Below, one piece after another: positions 50,771 through 60,692 of a stretch of DNA of 64,000 nucleotides; the first letter of the stretch is position 1; every line of letters starts with the position of its first letter. A program made the position numbers and the translations under genes. The stretch is from Paenibacillus profundus. GTDB taxonomy: Bacteria; Bacillota; Bacilli; Paenibacillales; Paenibacillaceae. The DNA lies in contig NZ_JAJNBZ010000002.1 in NCBI RefSeq assembly GCF_021369635.1, forward strand, positions 155,024-219,023. The letters run 5' to 3'. A model generated the notes under the pieces. It saw only the letters and a list, made by a program, of their open reading frames with translations. It was not told the DNA's origin and ran no database searches.

Positions 50771-50961
50771 GTTACAAAGTGGATCGTGTTATAGAACATC
50801 TGCAGCTGTAAAAAGGTACATAAATTATATATGAACAATTACACATATAGGTCATTAGTATGAATTTTAGCAACTTTGGTTGGCATAAAGAACAAGCTTA
50901 TTTACAATGTGAAAGGATGCTTTTTTCCTGAAAAAACACTATATTTTCAATATTTGTTCAT

Positions 50962-50988
50962 TAACAAATCCATATCCGTGACCGATAA
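50962..50988 (+). promoter_or_regulatory. Sigma-D (flagellar) type promoter
   Basis: TAAC at 50962-50965 and ACCGATAA at 50981-50988 are separated by 15 nt, matching TAAA-N15-GCCGATAA at 10 of 12 positions. It lies about 37 nt before the start at 51025. The chemoreceptor gene in this operon is the kind of gene sigma-D normally reads. Confidence 0.7.
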
Positions 50989-51024
50989 CTACATCATCAT
51001 TTACATAAAGGAGTCACTGGAAAA

Positions 51025-51570
51025 ATGCACAAAGTGGTAATTCATGAAGCGGATCGCAACGTCTTTCAATCCATTTGGACAACAGTCTGGAAGGAAGAGG
51101 GATATGAAATAGAGCCTTCGGCCCATACGTTGGCACAAGTTCTGGTCTTTAATGAAGCAAATGTTCCTGTCGGCACATTTGAGTTAAAGCCGTACCACTT
51201 TAACGGAAGTCCTTTGAACGAAATCGCCCCGTTTCGGGAGCAAGCCGAGATTACTGCCGATCCTTGCTCTGTGGCTGAAGTCGATAAGGTTGCTTTGCTG
51301 CGAGAATATCGAGGTCAAAATGTTTCACGTCTCTTATCATCCATTGTCCATTATTCTCGACAGTATAACATTGTTCATTGCGCTTGCTTGATGGAACCGG
51401 TATTTGCCCGGGCTCTTCGCATCTCATTTCACGTCCCAATGAGGCAAGTAGGCAAGAAGACGTATTATAAAGGAGATGATGTCGTTCCGACACTCATTCA
51501 TGTCGGCGACATTTGGCACGACCCTGAATCCTATCCATGGTATATTTCGATGAGCTGTCAACCTGGTTGA
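51025..51570 (+). CDS. GNAT/AHL-synthase-fold-like acyltransferase
   Basis: A 181-residue protein. Residues 85-165 show the layout of the acyl-CoA/ACP N-acyltransferase fold: a VAEVDKVALLREYRG strand-turn, then NVSRLLSSIVHYSRQY helix, then a strand and a CLMEPVFARALR segment with RQVGKKTYYKG. The normal GNAT pyrophosphate-binding signature (RxxGxG) reads RGQNVS here, so motif A is degenerate; this is also seen in AHL-synthase and FeeM-like N-acyl amino acid synthases. No signal peptide. The chemoreceptor gene starts 11 nt after its stop, and a sigma-D promoter precedes it. AAAGGAG lies ahead of the ATG. The reaction is unknown; the fold assignment is moderate. Confidence 0.6.
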   Translation: MHKVVIHEADRNVFQSIWTTVWKEEGYEIEPSAHTLAQVLVFNEANVPVGTFELKPYHFNGSPLNEIAPFREQAEITADPCSVAEVDKVALLREYRGQNVSRLLSSIVHYSRQYNIVHCACLMEPVFARALRISFHVPMRQVGKKTYYKGDDVVPTLIHVGDIWHDPESYPWYISMSCQPG

Positions 51571-51581
51571 TGTGAACTTTA

Positions 51582-53123
51582 ATGGCATTACTATTTCATA
51601 TTATTAATATATTAAACTCGAACGATAGAAAGTTGGTAGATGGCGTGAATGAACATTCAATACTTGACCAGCGCAACCGATTGTTTGTCAAAATTATATG
51701 GGTCATGCTCGGCATCGGCATTGTTGCGGATGTCGCAGCGGGGATTACAGGAGCCATGCTATATATGCTGATAGGTATCGGGGCTGCCGCTTGCGGCTTG
51801 GCTACCTTTTTGACCTATAAGCGCATCGGGACACAGTACATCATGTACCTGATTCCGGTATTTTTATGCTCCCTCGTATTGATGTTGATGAAGTCGGATC
51901 CGAATCCGATATTTAGCACGTATTTATTGTTCTATGTCGTTATTGGATTGATGACGTTATATCAGAATTACCGTCCTATCGTATTTACCGGAGTTATTAG
52001 CATGGCGATGACGGTCTACGTCGTGTCTGATCCGGTTCTGAGTAAACAGTTGTTTGAGGGCGAGCCGTTGCTATATTTATTAATGTATCTCCTCTTTGTG
52101 ACGATTGCGCTCAGCGCATCAGCCGTCTTTAGCGAAAGGCTGCAGCGTCAAGTGCTCGTTCGCGGTACAGAGGCGCTGAAGGCGAAGGAGCGGGCCGAAG
52201 GGCTGCTTGAGCAAATTCAATCTTCGATTACGATGCTGGATGAATTCAGCCAAGAGCAGAAGGGGCGCGCGGAATCGACTGGAGCCATCTCTCGCGAGGT
52301 GACAGGGACATTCGCCCAGATCTCGTCGACTATCGAGCGGCAGACGGATAATCTGCACGGCATCGGCAGCTCGGTGCAATTCGTGGATCGCGCCGTGGGC
52401 CATGTTGCGGACGGAACGAATCAACTGGAGCAGGTGGCCTCGGCTACACGCCAGTTGGTAGAGCATGGCAGCGGGCAAATTGACATGCTAGTCAATGAAA
52501 TCGACCGTGTGGAACGAGTGGTGCGGAAGACGGTGGAGCTGATGAACGATTTGAACGCTCAGACGGAACAGGTACGCGATATCGTAAGTACGATTAGCGA
52601 TATATCCGCGCAGACGAATCTGCTATCCTTGAATGCGGCGATTGAAGCGGCCCGCGCGGGCGAACACGGGAAGGGCTTCGCCGTCGTGTCTGGAGAAGTC
52701 CGCAAGCTGGCAGACCATACGCGTGGCGCGACGGAAGATATTACGCGCATTCTCGGAGCGATTGGTGCGCAGATCAATGAAGCAGCCGGACAGGTGCAGC
52801 GTGGTCAATCCGCTGTGACGTCAAGCGTTGAGGCGACAGGCGAGGTCGAGCGCATCATGCGCAGCATGACGGAGAACACGGATATGGTGAACCGCCAATC
52901 CGAAGCGATGCGCGAAGCAGTGCAGGAGCTGCAGCAGCAATACGCGAGCATGGCGCAAGGCGTAGTCACCGTTACGGACAGCACGGAGCAGCATATGGCT
53001 TCCGTCGAAGAGGCATTGGCCAATATGGAGCACCAGCACAGTGATATTAAGGCGTTGGTCGACGGATACGCGAGACTGGACAAGCATGTCAGCGACTTGA
53101 AGCGATTGTCGGCAGAAGAGTAG
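51582..53123 (+). CDS. Methyl-accepting chemotaxis protein
   Basis: A 513-residue chemoreceptor. Residues about 35-195 hold six hydrophobic segments with very short loops, so there is no periplasmic-type ligand domain; sensing would occur within the membrane. Residues about 215-510 form the cytoplasmic signalling domain, with the conserved hairpin tip [20 protein letters not shown] followed by [13 protein letters not shown] that binds CheA/CheW. Coiled-coil heptads flank it. The ATG follows the acyltransferase gene by 11 nt with a poor ribosome site, so translation probably depends on coupling. A terminator follows at 53137. Confidence 0.92.
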   Translation: MALLFHIINILNSNDRKLVDGVNEHSILDQRNRLFVKIIWVMLGIGIVADVAAGITGAMLYMLIGIGAAACGLATFLTYKRIGTQYIMYLIPVFLCSLVLMLMKSDPNPIFSTYLLFYVVIGLMTLYQNYRPIVFTGVISMAMTVYVVSDPVLSKQLFEGEPLLYLLMYLLFVTIALSASAVFSERLQRQVLVRGTEALKAKERAEGLLEQIQSSITMLDEFSQEQKGRAESTGAISREVTGTFAQISSTIERQTDNLHGIGSSVQFVDRAVGHVADGTNQLEQVASATRQLVEHGSGQIDMLVNEIDRVERVVRKTVELMNDLNAQTEQVRDIVSTISDISAQTNLLSLNAAIEAARAGEHGKGFAVVSGEVRKLADHTRGATEDITRILGAIGAQINEAAGQVQRGQSAVTSSVEATGEVERIMRSMTENTDMVNRQSEAMREAVQELQQQYASMAQGVVTVTDSTEQHMASVEEALANMEHQHSDIKALVDGYARLDKHVSDLKRLSAEE

Positions 53124-53136
53124 AATAAGCTAGGGC

Positions 53137-53175
53137 AAGGGTCTGTCAGGACATACATACTGATAGGCCCTTTTT
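53137..53175 (+). terminator. Terminator after the chemoreceptor gene
   Basis: AAGGGTCTGTCAG and CTGATAGGCCCTT pair with one mismatch or wobble around a 10-nt loop, followed by TTTT. Confidence 0.8.
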
Positions 53176-53229
53176 CTATATTTGACGGCATGGTGCAGCA
53201 CCCTTGCCGGCGAAGGGAGAGATGTGTGC

Positions 53230-54876
53230 ATGCAAGGGCATGAATCTGAAATAACGGCAGCGGGGCTTGTTTTGAGGGCGTTTTCGAGAGGGATGCGGTG
53301 GTTTGATTTGTCCAAATGTAAGCCTGTCATAGCTATAGGAATAGGATGCTCGCTATTATTGTCGCTAGTCAGCTGTCATTCGGCGAGCTTGGAACAAAAA
53401 AATGTGGAGCGGGACGTGTCCAATCCACCGGTCACGGTCGTGTTGAACAGTCTCGGCATAACCTTCCCCGAGCCGTTGACGGAGAATGACAACCCATATT
53501 TGTCGTACATAGAAGCGAAGACCGGACTTAATGTGGAAGTCATCATTCCTCCGTCGCACCGATACGAGGATCGCGTCGGCGCAATGATGATGTCGAGCCA
53601 TACGCCTGATCTCATCAGCATTTCCGACCCGAATTGGGTGTCGCATTATGCGCGCAAGCAGATGCTGGCGCCCCTCGATCATTTGATTGCGCGCTATGCC
53701 CCGCAGCTGAAGGAGCGGATCCCGCCTGAGGTATGGGAGCAAGTGTCTTTTAACGGGCAGGTGTATGCCATTCCGAGTCTGAATGAAGCGGAAGGCTTGG
53801 AGATGATGTACGTCCGCAAAGACTGGTTGGACCGCTTCGGGCTTAAGCCGCCGGAGACGCTCGAGGATATGGTGGAAATGATGCGGGCCTTTGTCGCGCT
53901 CGATCCGGATGGCAACGGAGTGCGGGATACGTACGGCACTAGCTTTATCGAAGAATTCGGACGCTCCTCTCCGTGGTTCGGCGCATTTGGAGTTCAGCTG
54001 AACCAATGGGTGGAGCGGGATGGCAAGCTGGTGTATTCGAATATGCTGCCGGAAATGAAGGACGCCCTCGCCTTTTTACGCGGGCTCGTGGAGGAAGGAC
54101 TTGTCGATCCGCTCTTTCCAATCCAGACGCAGCGGGGCTTGGAACGGCAAGTGATGGAAGGGCGCCTCGGACTGTTCGCGGGCACATGGTATGATACCCG
54201 CGGTGTGCTGGAGAGAAGCGCGGCGCGTCATCCAAGTGCGGAATGGATTTCAATTCCGTATCCGCAGGGTCCTGGAGGAACCGGCATTTATGCGTTGCCG
54301 ACGGTACGTTCTTATCAAGTTATTCCGACATCAAGCCCGCATGCAGTCGAAGCGCTGCAGCTCTTGAGCTTTATTTCTGGAGAGGGGCGCGACACGTTAA
54401 AGTTCGGATTTGAAGGTAAAGTGTGGGAGTGGAAGGATGGAGATCGGGTGACGAACATGGAGGTGCACAATCGGGATCATTACCGCGGACTGTATGCGAA
54501 TCTGTCCGACATTCCCGATGAAGGCTATACGCAGAGTCGGCTCGATGCGCTCGGTATGCGCTATCACTTGTACGACAACCTTCGGTATATGGCCACCTAT
54601 GTGCGGCCGAGCGCCTTTCAATCGCTTCCGACTCCGGCGATGACTCGGTATGCGCCGCTCCTGTTGAAGAAAAACGATATGTTAATTGATATTGTGCTCG
54701 GGAACCGGCCACTGGACGATTTCGAACGATATGCAGCCGAGTGGTTGGCCGAAGGCGGGGAAGAGATGACCCGCGAAGCGAATGCGTGGTTCCAATACAG
54801 CAGGAACCGGGTGGGTTCGGCAGCATTCCACAGTGAACCAGAGGGGAGTAGTGGCCATGCTTCAGGCTCTTTTTAA
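53230..54876 (+). CDS. Lipoprotein sugar-binding protein next to the kinase
   Basis: A 548-residue extracellular solute-binding protein of the family-1 (LplA/YtcQ-like) type. Residues 30-49 form a lipoprotein signal with lipobox SLVSC (Cys49). The mature protein has the family features NDNPYLSYIEAKTGLNVEV, AMMMSSHTPDLISI and VDPLFPIQTQRGLERQVMEG. It binds an oligosaccharide outside the membrane. ATG 53230 follows GAAGGGAGAG; ATG 53293 would give a shorter, more typical leader but its ribosome site directly abuts it. Its 3' end overlaps the kinase gene by 20 nt, which suggests that it may present ligand to that kinase rather than, or in addition to, the permeases. Confidence 0.87.
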   Translation: MQGHESEITAAGLVLRAFSRGMRWFDLSKCKPVIAIGIGCSLLLSLVSCHSASLEQKNVERDVSNPPVTVVLNSLGITFPEPLTENDNPYLSYIEAKTGLNVEVIIPPSHRYEDRVGAMMMSSHTPDLISISDPNWVSHYARKQMLAPLDHLIARYAPQLKERIPPEVWEQVSFNGQVYAIPSLNEAEGLEMMYVRKDWLDRFGLKPPETLEDMVEMMRAFVALDPDGNGVRDTYGTSFIEEFGRSSPWFGAFGVQLNQWVERDGKLVYSNMLPEMKDALAFLRGLVEEGLVDPLFPIQTQRGLERQVMEGRLGLFAGTWYDTRGVLERSAARHPSAEWISIPYPQGPGGTGIYALPTVRSYQVIPTSSPHAVEALQLLSFISGEGRDTLKFGFEGKVWEWKDGDRVTNMEVHNRDHYRGLYANLSDIPDEGYTQSRLDALGMRYHLYDNLRYMATYVRPSAFQSLPTPAMTRYAPLLLKKNDMLIDIVLGNRPLDDFERYAAEWLAEGGEEMTREANAWFQYSRNRVGSAAFHSEPEGSSGHASGSF

Positions 54877-56674
54877 CCGATTCCGCCAGCGCATTCAGTG
54901 GCGCCTGACCGTCTATTTCGTGCTCATTCTCATTCCGCTGCTGCTGACGGGTTGGTTCTCGAATGAGCGCTCGCAGCAGCTGTTGTTGTCTGAGACGACG
55001 GCGCGAACGGAAAGCGCGATGCATGCCCTGATGGACAACATTGAACTCGTGCTGCAGAACGTAGAGGAACTGTCCGCCATGCTGTCGACGGACCCAGAAA
55101 TGAACGCTACGCTGGCTCAATCCAGACGCACTGTGGAAGCAAAAGACGTGATGGCGTTCGTTCGCATGCGCCGCCAACTGTCCGATTTCCTGTCCATACA
55201 TCCGATGTTCTCACAGATTGCCGTGTATCATGATCATTCGAACTCGGTCATATCGACGGCGCATGGCGTGCTGCCTGTCGCTCGCGCGGATGAACGCATA
55301 TGGCTGCGGCAGACGCTGAATGGGATGGGCACCGGGATTGTGTACATGCTGCCCGATGAGCGTATTGGCGGAGGCAAGCCGTTCGGCCAAGTATTCGGCG
55401 CGGATAGTCTGGCAGTGGTGCGTTCCATGGACATCTATAATCCGAACCGGGAACGGCATGCGCTCATTATTAGTCTCAATACTCCGCGCATACAGCAATA
55501 TATCCGCTCTCTTCTGCCTTCTGCGCAGGCGGAGATTCATCTGTATACGGCCGATGGAAAATGGGTGACGGGAACAGCCCAGCGGCCGGAATCGTATGAC
55601 AGCTATGCCTCTTACGCCGAGAAGCACAACCAAGTGCTCATTCGCACCGAATCGCCTTATTACGGCTGGTCTTTGACGTTGGCTCAACCGAAGGATGAAA
55701 TTTTTGCCCAATCCTATCAATTGGAGCATTATGCGGTCTTCATGATCGTCTTGAGCGTCGTGCTCGCTCTAGTTATGGCATTTAGCATTTACAAAAGCAT
55801 CGCCGCCCCCATGCGGAAGCTCGCTCGCGGCATGCGGGACATGACAAGCGGCAACCTGGACGTGCGTCTGGTATCGGACCGGCAAGATGAGTTCGGCATG
55901 GTGACGTATCTATTCAACCACATGGCCTCGCAGCAGCAGCATCTCATTCAAGACCACTATGAACAGAGCCTTAGGCTGACCAACACAGAACTGAAGCTGC
56001 TTCAGTCGCAAATCCACCCTCATTTTTTGTACAATACGCTAGATTCCATCTATTGGATGGCGAAGCAATCGGATGCGGAGGACATTTCGGAAATAGTGCT
56101 GAATTTGTCGCGCTTTTTCCGATTGAGCCTGAGCAAAGGCAAGGATGCGCTCACTGTAAAGGAAAGCCTGGAGCATTTGCACGCGTATGTCCGTATTCAG
56201 CAGCTGCGGTTCATGGATCAGTTCCGGGTCGAATATGACGTCGATCCGCGGGCCGAGCCGCTGCCTATCGTCAAGCTGCTCGTGCAGCCGATCGTCGAGA
56301 ACGCGCTCATCCATGGCGTGGAGAAGTCAGCGCAAGAGGAGCTGCTGCGCATCACGGTGCGGCTTGAAGATGCAGGACCGCAGCAAGCGCTCATCATCGC
56401 CGTGTCCGATTCGGGCGCAGGTATGAGCGAAGCGGTGCGGGAACGGCTTCAGCGGCAACTGTCGGCCGTGCTGCAGCAGCCCGTGCAGCATGGCATGCAG
56501 TTAGAAGGCGATGCAGATGCGGGCTACGGGCTGAGAAACGTCGTGGCGCGCATGCGCTTGAATTATGGCCCGCATGCCGATATCCGTATCGATAGCGCCT
56601 TGGGGAAGGGCACGACCGTAACGCTCATTCTGCCCTTGTCCGAGCCGTACGAGCCCAAGGCCGCAATGGCATGA
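54857..56674 (+). CDS. YesM-like sensor histidine kinase
   Basis: A 605-residue sensor kinase. Two membrane segments (about 18-35 and 290-311) enclose a large extracellular sensor domain (about 36-285) of the Cache-like type. A HAMP domain follows (310-365), then a His_kinase domain with the phospho-acceptor His in QSQIHPHFLYNTLDSIYWMA (near 388) and a HATPase with VQPIVENALIHG, SDSGAGM and GYGLRNVVARM. This is the LytS/YesM class. ATG 54857 follows GAGGGGAG at good spacing. It is coupled to the binding-protein gene upstream and followed by its regulator gene after 106 nt. Confidence 0.93.
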   Translation: MLQALFNRFRQRIQWRLTVYFVLILIPLLLTGWFSNERSQQLLLSETTARTESAMHALMDNIELVLQNVEELSAMLSTDPEMNATLAQSRRTVEAKDVMAFVRMRRQLSDFLSIHPMFSQIAVYHDHSNSVISTAHGVLPVARADERIWLRQTLNGMGTGIVYMLPDERIGGGKPFGQVFGADSLAVVRSMDIYNPNRERHALIISLNTPRIQQYIRSLLPSAQAEIHLYTADGKWVTGTAQRPESYDSYASYAEKHNQVLIRTESPYYGWSLTLAQPKDEIFAQSYQLEHYAVFMIVLSVVLALVMAFSIYKSIAAPMRKLARGMRDMTSGNLDVRLVSDRQDEFGMVTYLFNHMASQQQHLIQDHYEQSLRLTNTELKLLQSQIHPHFLYNTLDSIYWMAKQSDAEDISEIVLNLSRFFRLSLSKGKDALTVKESLEHLHAYVRIQQLRFMDQFRVEYDVDPRAEPLPIVKLLVQPIVENALIHGVEKSAQEELLRITVRLEDAGPQQALIIAVSDSGAGMSEAVRERLQRQLSAVLQQPVQHGMQLEGDADAGYGLRNVVARMRLNYGPHADIRIDSALGKGTTVTLILPLSEPYEPKAAMA

Positions 56675-56780
56675 AATGTCGTAATCATCGCAATCGATTC
56701 CATTAATAAGAAGACAGGCAGATGGCCAACTCAACCGAGATGAATTCTGCTTAATAAGGTTCAAAGGAGGAAACAGTGGA

Positions 56781-58412
56781 ATGAATTTATTAATCGTGGA
56801 GGATGAACCCCGCCTTCGCCACAGCTTAACGGACATGATGCCGTGGGAGCAAGCGGGAATAACGGGAGTCACGTCGGCCGCGACCGTGGAGGAAGGAAGA
56901 CGTTGGCTCCAGGTGAAGCGGCCGGATATTTTGCTCGTGGACATCCAACTGCCGGATGGAGACGGCCTAGCTCTGGCACGTCAAGCGATGGAATGGAACG
57001 CCGAGGTGAAGACGGTCATCTTGAGCGGACACGATCATTTTCCTTACGCGCAGGAGGCGCTAGCCTTGGGCGTCAAGCAATATTTGCTGAAGCCGGCGGG
57101 ACAGGAGGCGATTGTGCAGGCCGTCTCGGAGGCGGTCGCGGAGCGCCGCCAAGAGATTCAGCGCAAGCACGATTACGCCTCGCTGCGGCAGCAGTGGCAT
57201 GATCATCTGCCGGTGTTGCAGCAGCGCACGCTGCGCTTGGGCATGGAAGCGAGCCTCTCCGCCGCCGCCTTCCGCCAGCGGTTGGCGGAGCTTGGCATCG
57301 ACCTTGTGCAGGAGGAGCGCTATGCCGTCATGGTCATCGAGCCCGATCCATTTCCGCCCGAGCGGATGCAAGCCTTCGGCGAAGATGCAGCGCTCTTGCA
57401 ATTCGCCGTTGGCCAAGTGGCCGAAGAGACGCTCAGGGCAATGGGGGCCGGATCCGCTCTGGTGTGCCGTGACGTCGATAAGCCGATCGGCATTCTGTTC
57501 CGGCACGCCGGTGGCGATAGCGTTGCAGCGGACGGCGACGCGATGCTCGGCATTCATGCGATAGCTGGCAAAATGCTGGAGCACATCAAGACGTCGCTCA
57601 AGCTGACGGCAAGCGCAGGCATCTGCTCCGCGCACGGCCAGCTTGCGGAAGTACCCCGTTTGTATAAGGAAGCGCAGTTCGCCCTGAGCCAGCGGCTCGT
57701 GCATGGGGGGGATATCGTCATTCCGTATCGGGAAGACGGACTTATTCGGCCGCCCGATAATGCAGCCGCAGTCCTCCAGAGCGAGCCGTGGGAGCGCGAG
57801 CTTGATATCGCGTGGAGTACGGGCGACGAGCCGCTTGCGTCCGATATTGCAGAGGCTTGGATCGGCGCTGTGTGCGCGGTGGAGCAGGCAGAGACACTCA
57901 AGGAGCAGATGATGTTCCTGCAATCCTGGATCGTCACTTGGATACGCAAGCAGGGATGGTCGATGCACGAGGTCATGCAGGAGGATGCGAAGTGGTTCCA
58001 CCACTCCGCGGAACTGCGCACGAAGCAGGAATGGGGTGACTGGATGCGGAGTGCGGTGCGGCGAATCGGCATGCAGGCGAGCATGGTCAGGCGGCGCAGC
58101 GGCAATCGGCTCGTCGCAGAAGTGAAGGAACTGATTGAGCGGGAGCTTCATACCGAGCTTACGCTGCAGGCAGTGGCGGATCGGCTCTTCATGAACGCTT
58201 CATACTTGAGCAGGCTGTTCAAGCAAGAGATGGACCGTCCGTTCTCCGCCTACTTGCTGGAGCGCCGTATGGAGCGCGCCAAGGATGTGCTTTTCCAAGG
58301 GGATCGGGTGTATGATGCCGCCCACGCAGCGGGCTTCCGTGACGTCAGCTATTTTACGAAGGTGTTCCGTAAATATTGGGGAGTCACGCCTAGTGAATGG
58401 AAGCGAGGATGA
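56781..58412 (+). CDS. YesN-like AraC-type response regulator
   Basis: A 543-residue response regulator. The receiver spans about 3-118 with EDE at 7-9 and phospho-acceptor Asp54 (ILLVDIQLPDGDG), and KPAG at the usual Lys position. A long linker of about 300 residues lies in the middle, as in YesN relatives. The C terminus (about 440-543) is an AraC double helix-turn-helix: LTLQAVADRLFMNASYLSRL and VYDAAHAAGFRDVSYFTKVF. AAAGGAGG lies 11 nt before the ATG. It probably activates the downstream permease and binding-protein genes in response to the kinase. Confidence 0.93.
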   Translation: MNLLIVEDEPRLRHSLTDMMPWEQAGITGVTSAATVEEGRRWLQVKRPDILLVDIQLPDGDGLALARQAMEWNAEVKTVILSGHDHFPYAQEALALGVKQYLLKPAGQEAIVQAVSEAVAERRQEIQRKHDYASLRQQWHDHLPVLQQRTLRLGMEASLSAAAFRQRLAELGIDLVQEERYAVMVIEPDPFPPERMQAFGEDAALLQFAVGQVAEETLRAMGAGSALVCRDVDKPIGILFRHAGGDSVAADGDAMLGIHAIAGKMLEHIKTSLKLTASAGICSAHGQLAEVPRLYKEAQFALSQRLVHGGDIVIPYREDGLIRPPDNAAAVLQSEPWERELDIAWSTGDEPLASDIAEAWIGAVCAVEQAETLKEQMMFLQSWIVTWIRKQGWSMHEVMQEDAKWFHHSAELRTKQEWGDWMRSAVRRIGMQASMVRRRSGNRLVAEVKELIERELHTELTLQAVADRLFMNASYLSRLFKQEMDRPFSAYLLERRMERAKDVLFQGDRVYDAAHAAGFRDVSYFTKVFRKYWGVTPSEWKRG

Positions 58413-58516
58413 TGAAGGCGTGGGGGCAGCTCAGCAATTGCCGCATTGCTATCAATTTACCAGAAGAAGTCATGACTCTCCTGTATTCCTGAAGGCTGCC
58501 TTCCCGTACGCTATAA

Positions 58517-58566
58517 GTGCGAGTTCAAAAAGAACGCTTTCAGCACTGAGAAGGTTGCAAGAACTC
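58517..58566. repeat. Hairpin-forming intergenic repeat-like element
   Basis: CGAGTTCAAAAAG (from about 58519) and GAACTCG (near 58560) bracket a 45-nt element with an inner CTTTCAG..CTGAGAAG stem. The core TTCAAAAAG is shared with the repeats at 16879 and 49401, so a related family is likely. Confidence 0.5.
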
Positions 58567-58633
58567 GAAGCATATACTCTTCGAGAGTGAATGCAAGATT
58601 GAGGCATGCGGAGTCAAGGAAAGGATGGGGGAG

Positions 58634-59590
58634 ATGGATACGAAAGAGATGGACAATGCTCCGCGCTCACCGACGCGTCATTACTGGCGCAAGCTGTGGA
58701 GCGACGTGCGCAAGGACTGGGACTTATACATCGCGCTCATACCGGGCGTCGCCTTTCTTCTCTTGTTCAAGTACACCCCAATGTATGGCGTCGTCATTGC
58801 CTTCCAGGATTTCAACATCTTCAGCGGCATTGCGGACAGCCCGTGGGTCGGATTGGAGCATTTTGCGCGGCTGTTCCAATCTCCGAAGTTCGCGCAGGTG
58901 TTTTGGAATACGCTCATCATTTCGGTGCTGAAAATCGTGCTTCTATTTCCGCTCCCGATCCTGCTGGCCATTCTGATGAACGAGCTGACGAAAATGTGGT
59001 TCAAACGCCCGGTGCAGACGATTATTTACATGCCCCACTTTCTGTCTTGGGTCATCGTCAGCGGCTTGTTCATAGATCTGCTGTCCATTAATGGAGGTCT
59101 CGTCAATCGGATCATTGAATGGTTCGGGGGAGAGCCGATTAAATTCTTTCTCGATAACAGCGTCTTTCGCTGGCTGCTCGTCGGTACGGCCGGTTGGAAG
59201 GAGGCGGGCTGGGGCACAATCGTCTATTTGGCAGCCTTGAGCTCCATCGATCCGCAGCTGTACGAGGCGGCGAAGATGGACGGCGCGAACAAGTTCAGAC
59301 AGATTTGGCACATTACGCTGCCGGGGCTCGTTCCCGTTATCCTGCTCATGTTCATCCTGCGGCTTGGCCACATGCTGGAAGCCGGTACGGAGCAAATACT
59401 CGTCATGTATAACCCGGTCGTCTATAACGTATCGGACGTCATCGGAACTTACGTGTACCGCACCGGTCTCGGGGAACAGAATTACAGCTTCTCGGCTGCT
59501 GTGGGCTTGTTCGAATCGGTGGTCGGCTTCATCCTCATCATGAGCGGCAATTATATTAGCCGGCGCACGCTCAATCGCGGCATCTGGTAG
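58634..59590 (+). CDS. Sugar ABC transporter permease, LplB-like
   Basis: A 318-residue permease with six hydrophobic segments. The EAA loop is YEAAKMDGANKFRQIWHITL, which docks the shared ATPase subunit. The N-terminal DWDLYIALIPGVAFLLLFKY is the LplB/YtePQ signature. Start ATG 58634 is preferred because AAGGATGGG lies a few bases upstream; ATG 58625 and ATG 58649 are alternatives. Partner permease and binding protein follow. No ATPase gene is in the window; these systems generally share an MsmX-type ATPase encoded elsewhere. Confidence 0.9.
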   Translation: MDTKEMDNAPRSPTRHYWRKLWSDVRKDWDLYIALIPGVAFLLLFKYTPMYGVVIAFQDFNIFSGIADSPWVGLEHFARLFQSPKFAQVFWNTLIISVLKIVLLFPLPILLAILMNELTKMWFKRPVQTIIYMPHFLSWVIVSGLFIDLLSINGGLVNRIIEWFGGEPIKFFLDNSVFRWLLVGTAGWKEAGWGTIVYLAALSSIDPQLYEAAKMDGANKFRQIWHITLPGLVPVILLMFILRLGHMLEAGTEQILVMYNPVVYNVSDVIGTYVYRTGLGEQNYSFSAAVGLFESVVGFILIMSGNYISRRTLNRGIW

Positions 59591-59716
59591 AGAGCGTGAC
59601 GCGCCCGGCATGTCGGCGTAGTCGAGAGCGCAGCGTGGATGAATCAACGCGCCCGAGCAACAGAGGGAAGGACAGACAAATAGCGGGGCGCCACTATTGA
59701 AGAAAGGAGGCACGGC

Positions 59717-60640
59717 ATGAAAACGGAACTAAAGAAGACGACAACGAAGCCGTCAACGATCCGCATATCGGCCGGAGAGCGTGTCTTCCACGCGCTGAAC
59801 TATATCTTTTTTGCCCTCGTGTCATGGACGACGCTGTTTCCGTTCCTCAATTTGCTCGCCAAATCGCTTAGCAGCGAAGAGGCAGTGTTATCGGGACGCG
59901 TGTCCTTGTTTCCGGTCGACATTCAGTTTGGCACTTATCTGTATGTATTGAGTGATGCCAAATTCATGAACGCCTTCATGGTATCCGTTACGATAACGGC
60001 GGCGGGCACCGCTATCGGATTAATTATGACGGCTATTGCCGCCTATCCCTTGTCCAAGCCGCGCTTGCGCGGGCGCAAGTTCTTCATTTTGATGTATGTG
60101 TTCACGATGCTGTTCAGCGGTGGACTCATTCCCGCTTATTTGCTCATGCACCGGCTTGAGCTAATCGATACGCTATGGGTGCTCTTTTTGCCGAGTATGA
60201 TTAGCGTGTTCAATATGTTAATCATCAAAAACTATTTCGAGTCGCTTCCCGATGAGCTGGAGGAGTCAGCCAAAATGGACGGCGCAACCAACCTGACGAT
60301 TCTGCTTCGCATTACCGTGCCGTTATCATTGCCTGTGTTTGCGACGATTGCGCTCTTCTATGCGGTCGGCTTCTGGAATGATTATTTCGCCTCCATGATT
60401 TACATCAACTCGCCTGAATTGAAACCGCTTCAACTGTATTTGAAGGAGCTGCTTATTCACTCCAACATCACCTATCAGGACGGAGGGCATGTGCCGAACA
60501 TCGATGCCGTCATGAACACGACACCGCAGGCGATTCAAGCCGCTTCGATTCTCGTGGCGACCTTGCCTATCTTGCTCGTTTACCCGTTTCTGCAGAAGTA
60601 TTTCGTGAAAGGGGTGTTAATTGGTTCCGTTAAAGGTTAA
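59717..60640 (+). CDS. Sugar ABC transporter permease, LplC-like
   Basis: A 307-residue permease with six hydrophobic segments and EAA loop LEESAKMDGATNLTILLRIT, the partner of the LplB-like permease. AAAGGAGG precedes ATG 59717. The C-terminal LLVYPFLQKYFVKGVLIGSV is the conserved end of the YtcP/LplC group. The binding-protein gene starts 52 nt later. The region 59591-59716 between the two permeases holds no gene. Confidence 0.92.
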   Translation: MKTELKKTTTKPSTIRISAGERVFHALNYIFFALVSWTTLFPFLNLLAKSLSSEEAVLSGRVSLFPVDIQFGTYLYVLSDAKFMNAFMVSVTITAAGTAIGLIMTAIAAYPLSKPRLRGRKFFILMYVFTMLFSGGLIPAYLLMHRLELIDTLWVLFLPSMISVFNMLIIKNYFESLPDELEESAKMDGATNLTILLRITVPLSLPVFATIALFYAVGFWNDYFASMIYINSPELKPLQLYLKELLIHSNITYQDGGHVPNIDAVMNTTPQAIQAASILVATLPILLVYPFLQKYFVKGVLIGSVKG

Positions 60641-60692
60641 CGGCGTGAAGGATTGCTACAGGAGAACAAAAGAAAAGAGCGGAGGAATGTTC

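Noticed and set aside
57060..58151. 363-codon open frame on the minus strand
   Set aside because: It lies entirely inside the YesN-like regulator gene on the plus strand; the long antisense frame follows from GC-rich codon use and has no domain or ribosome site.
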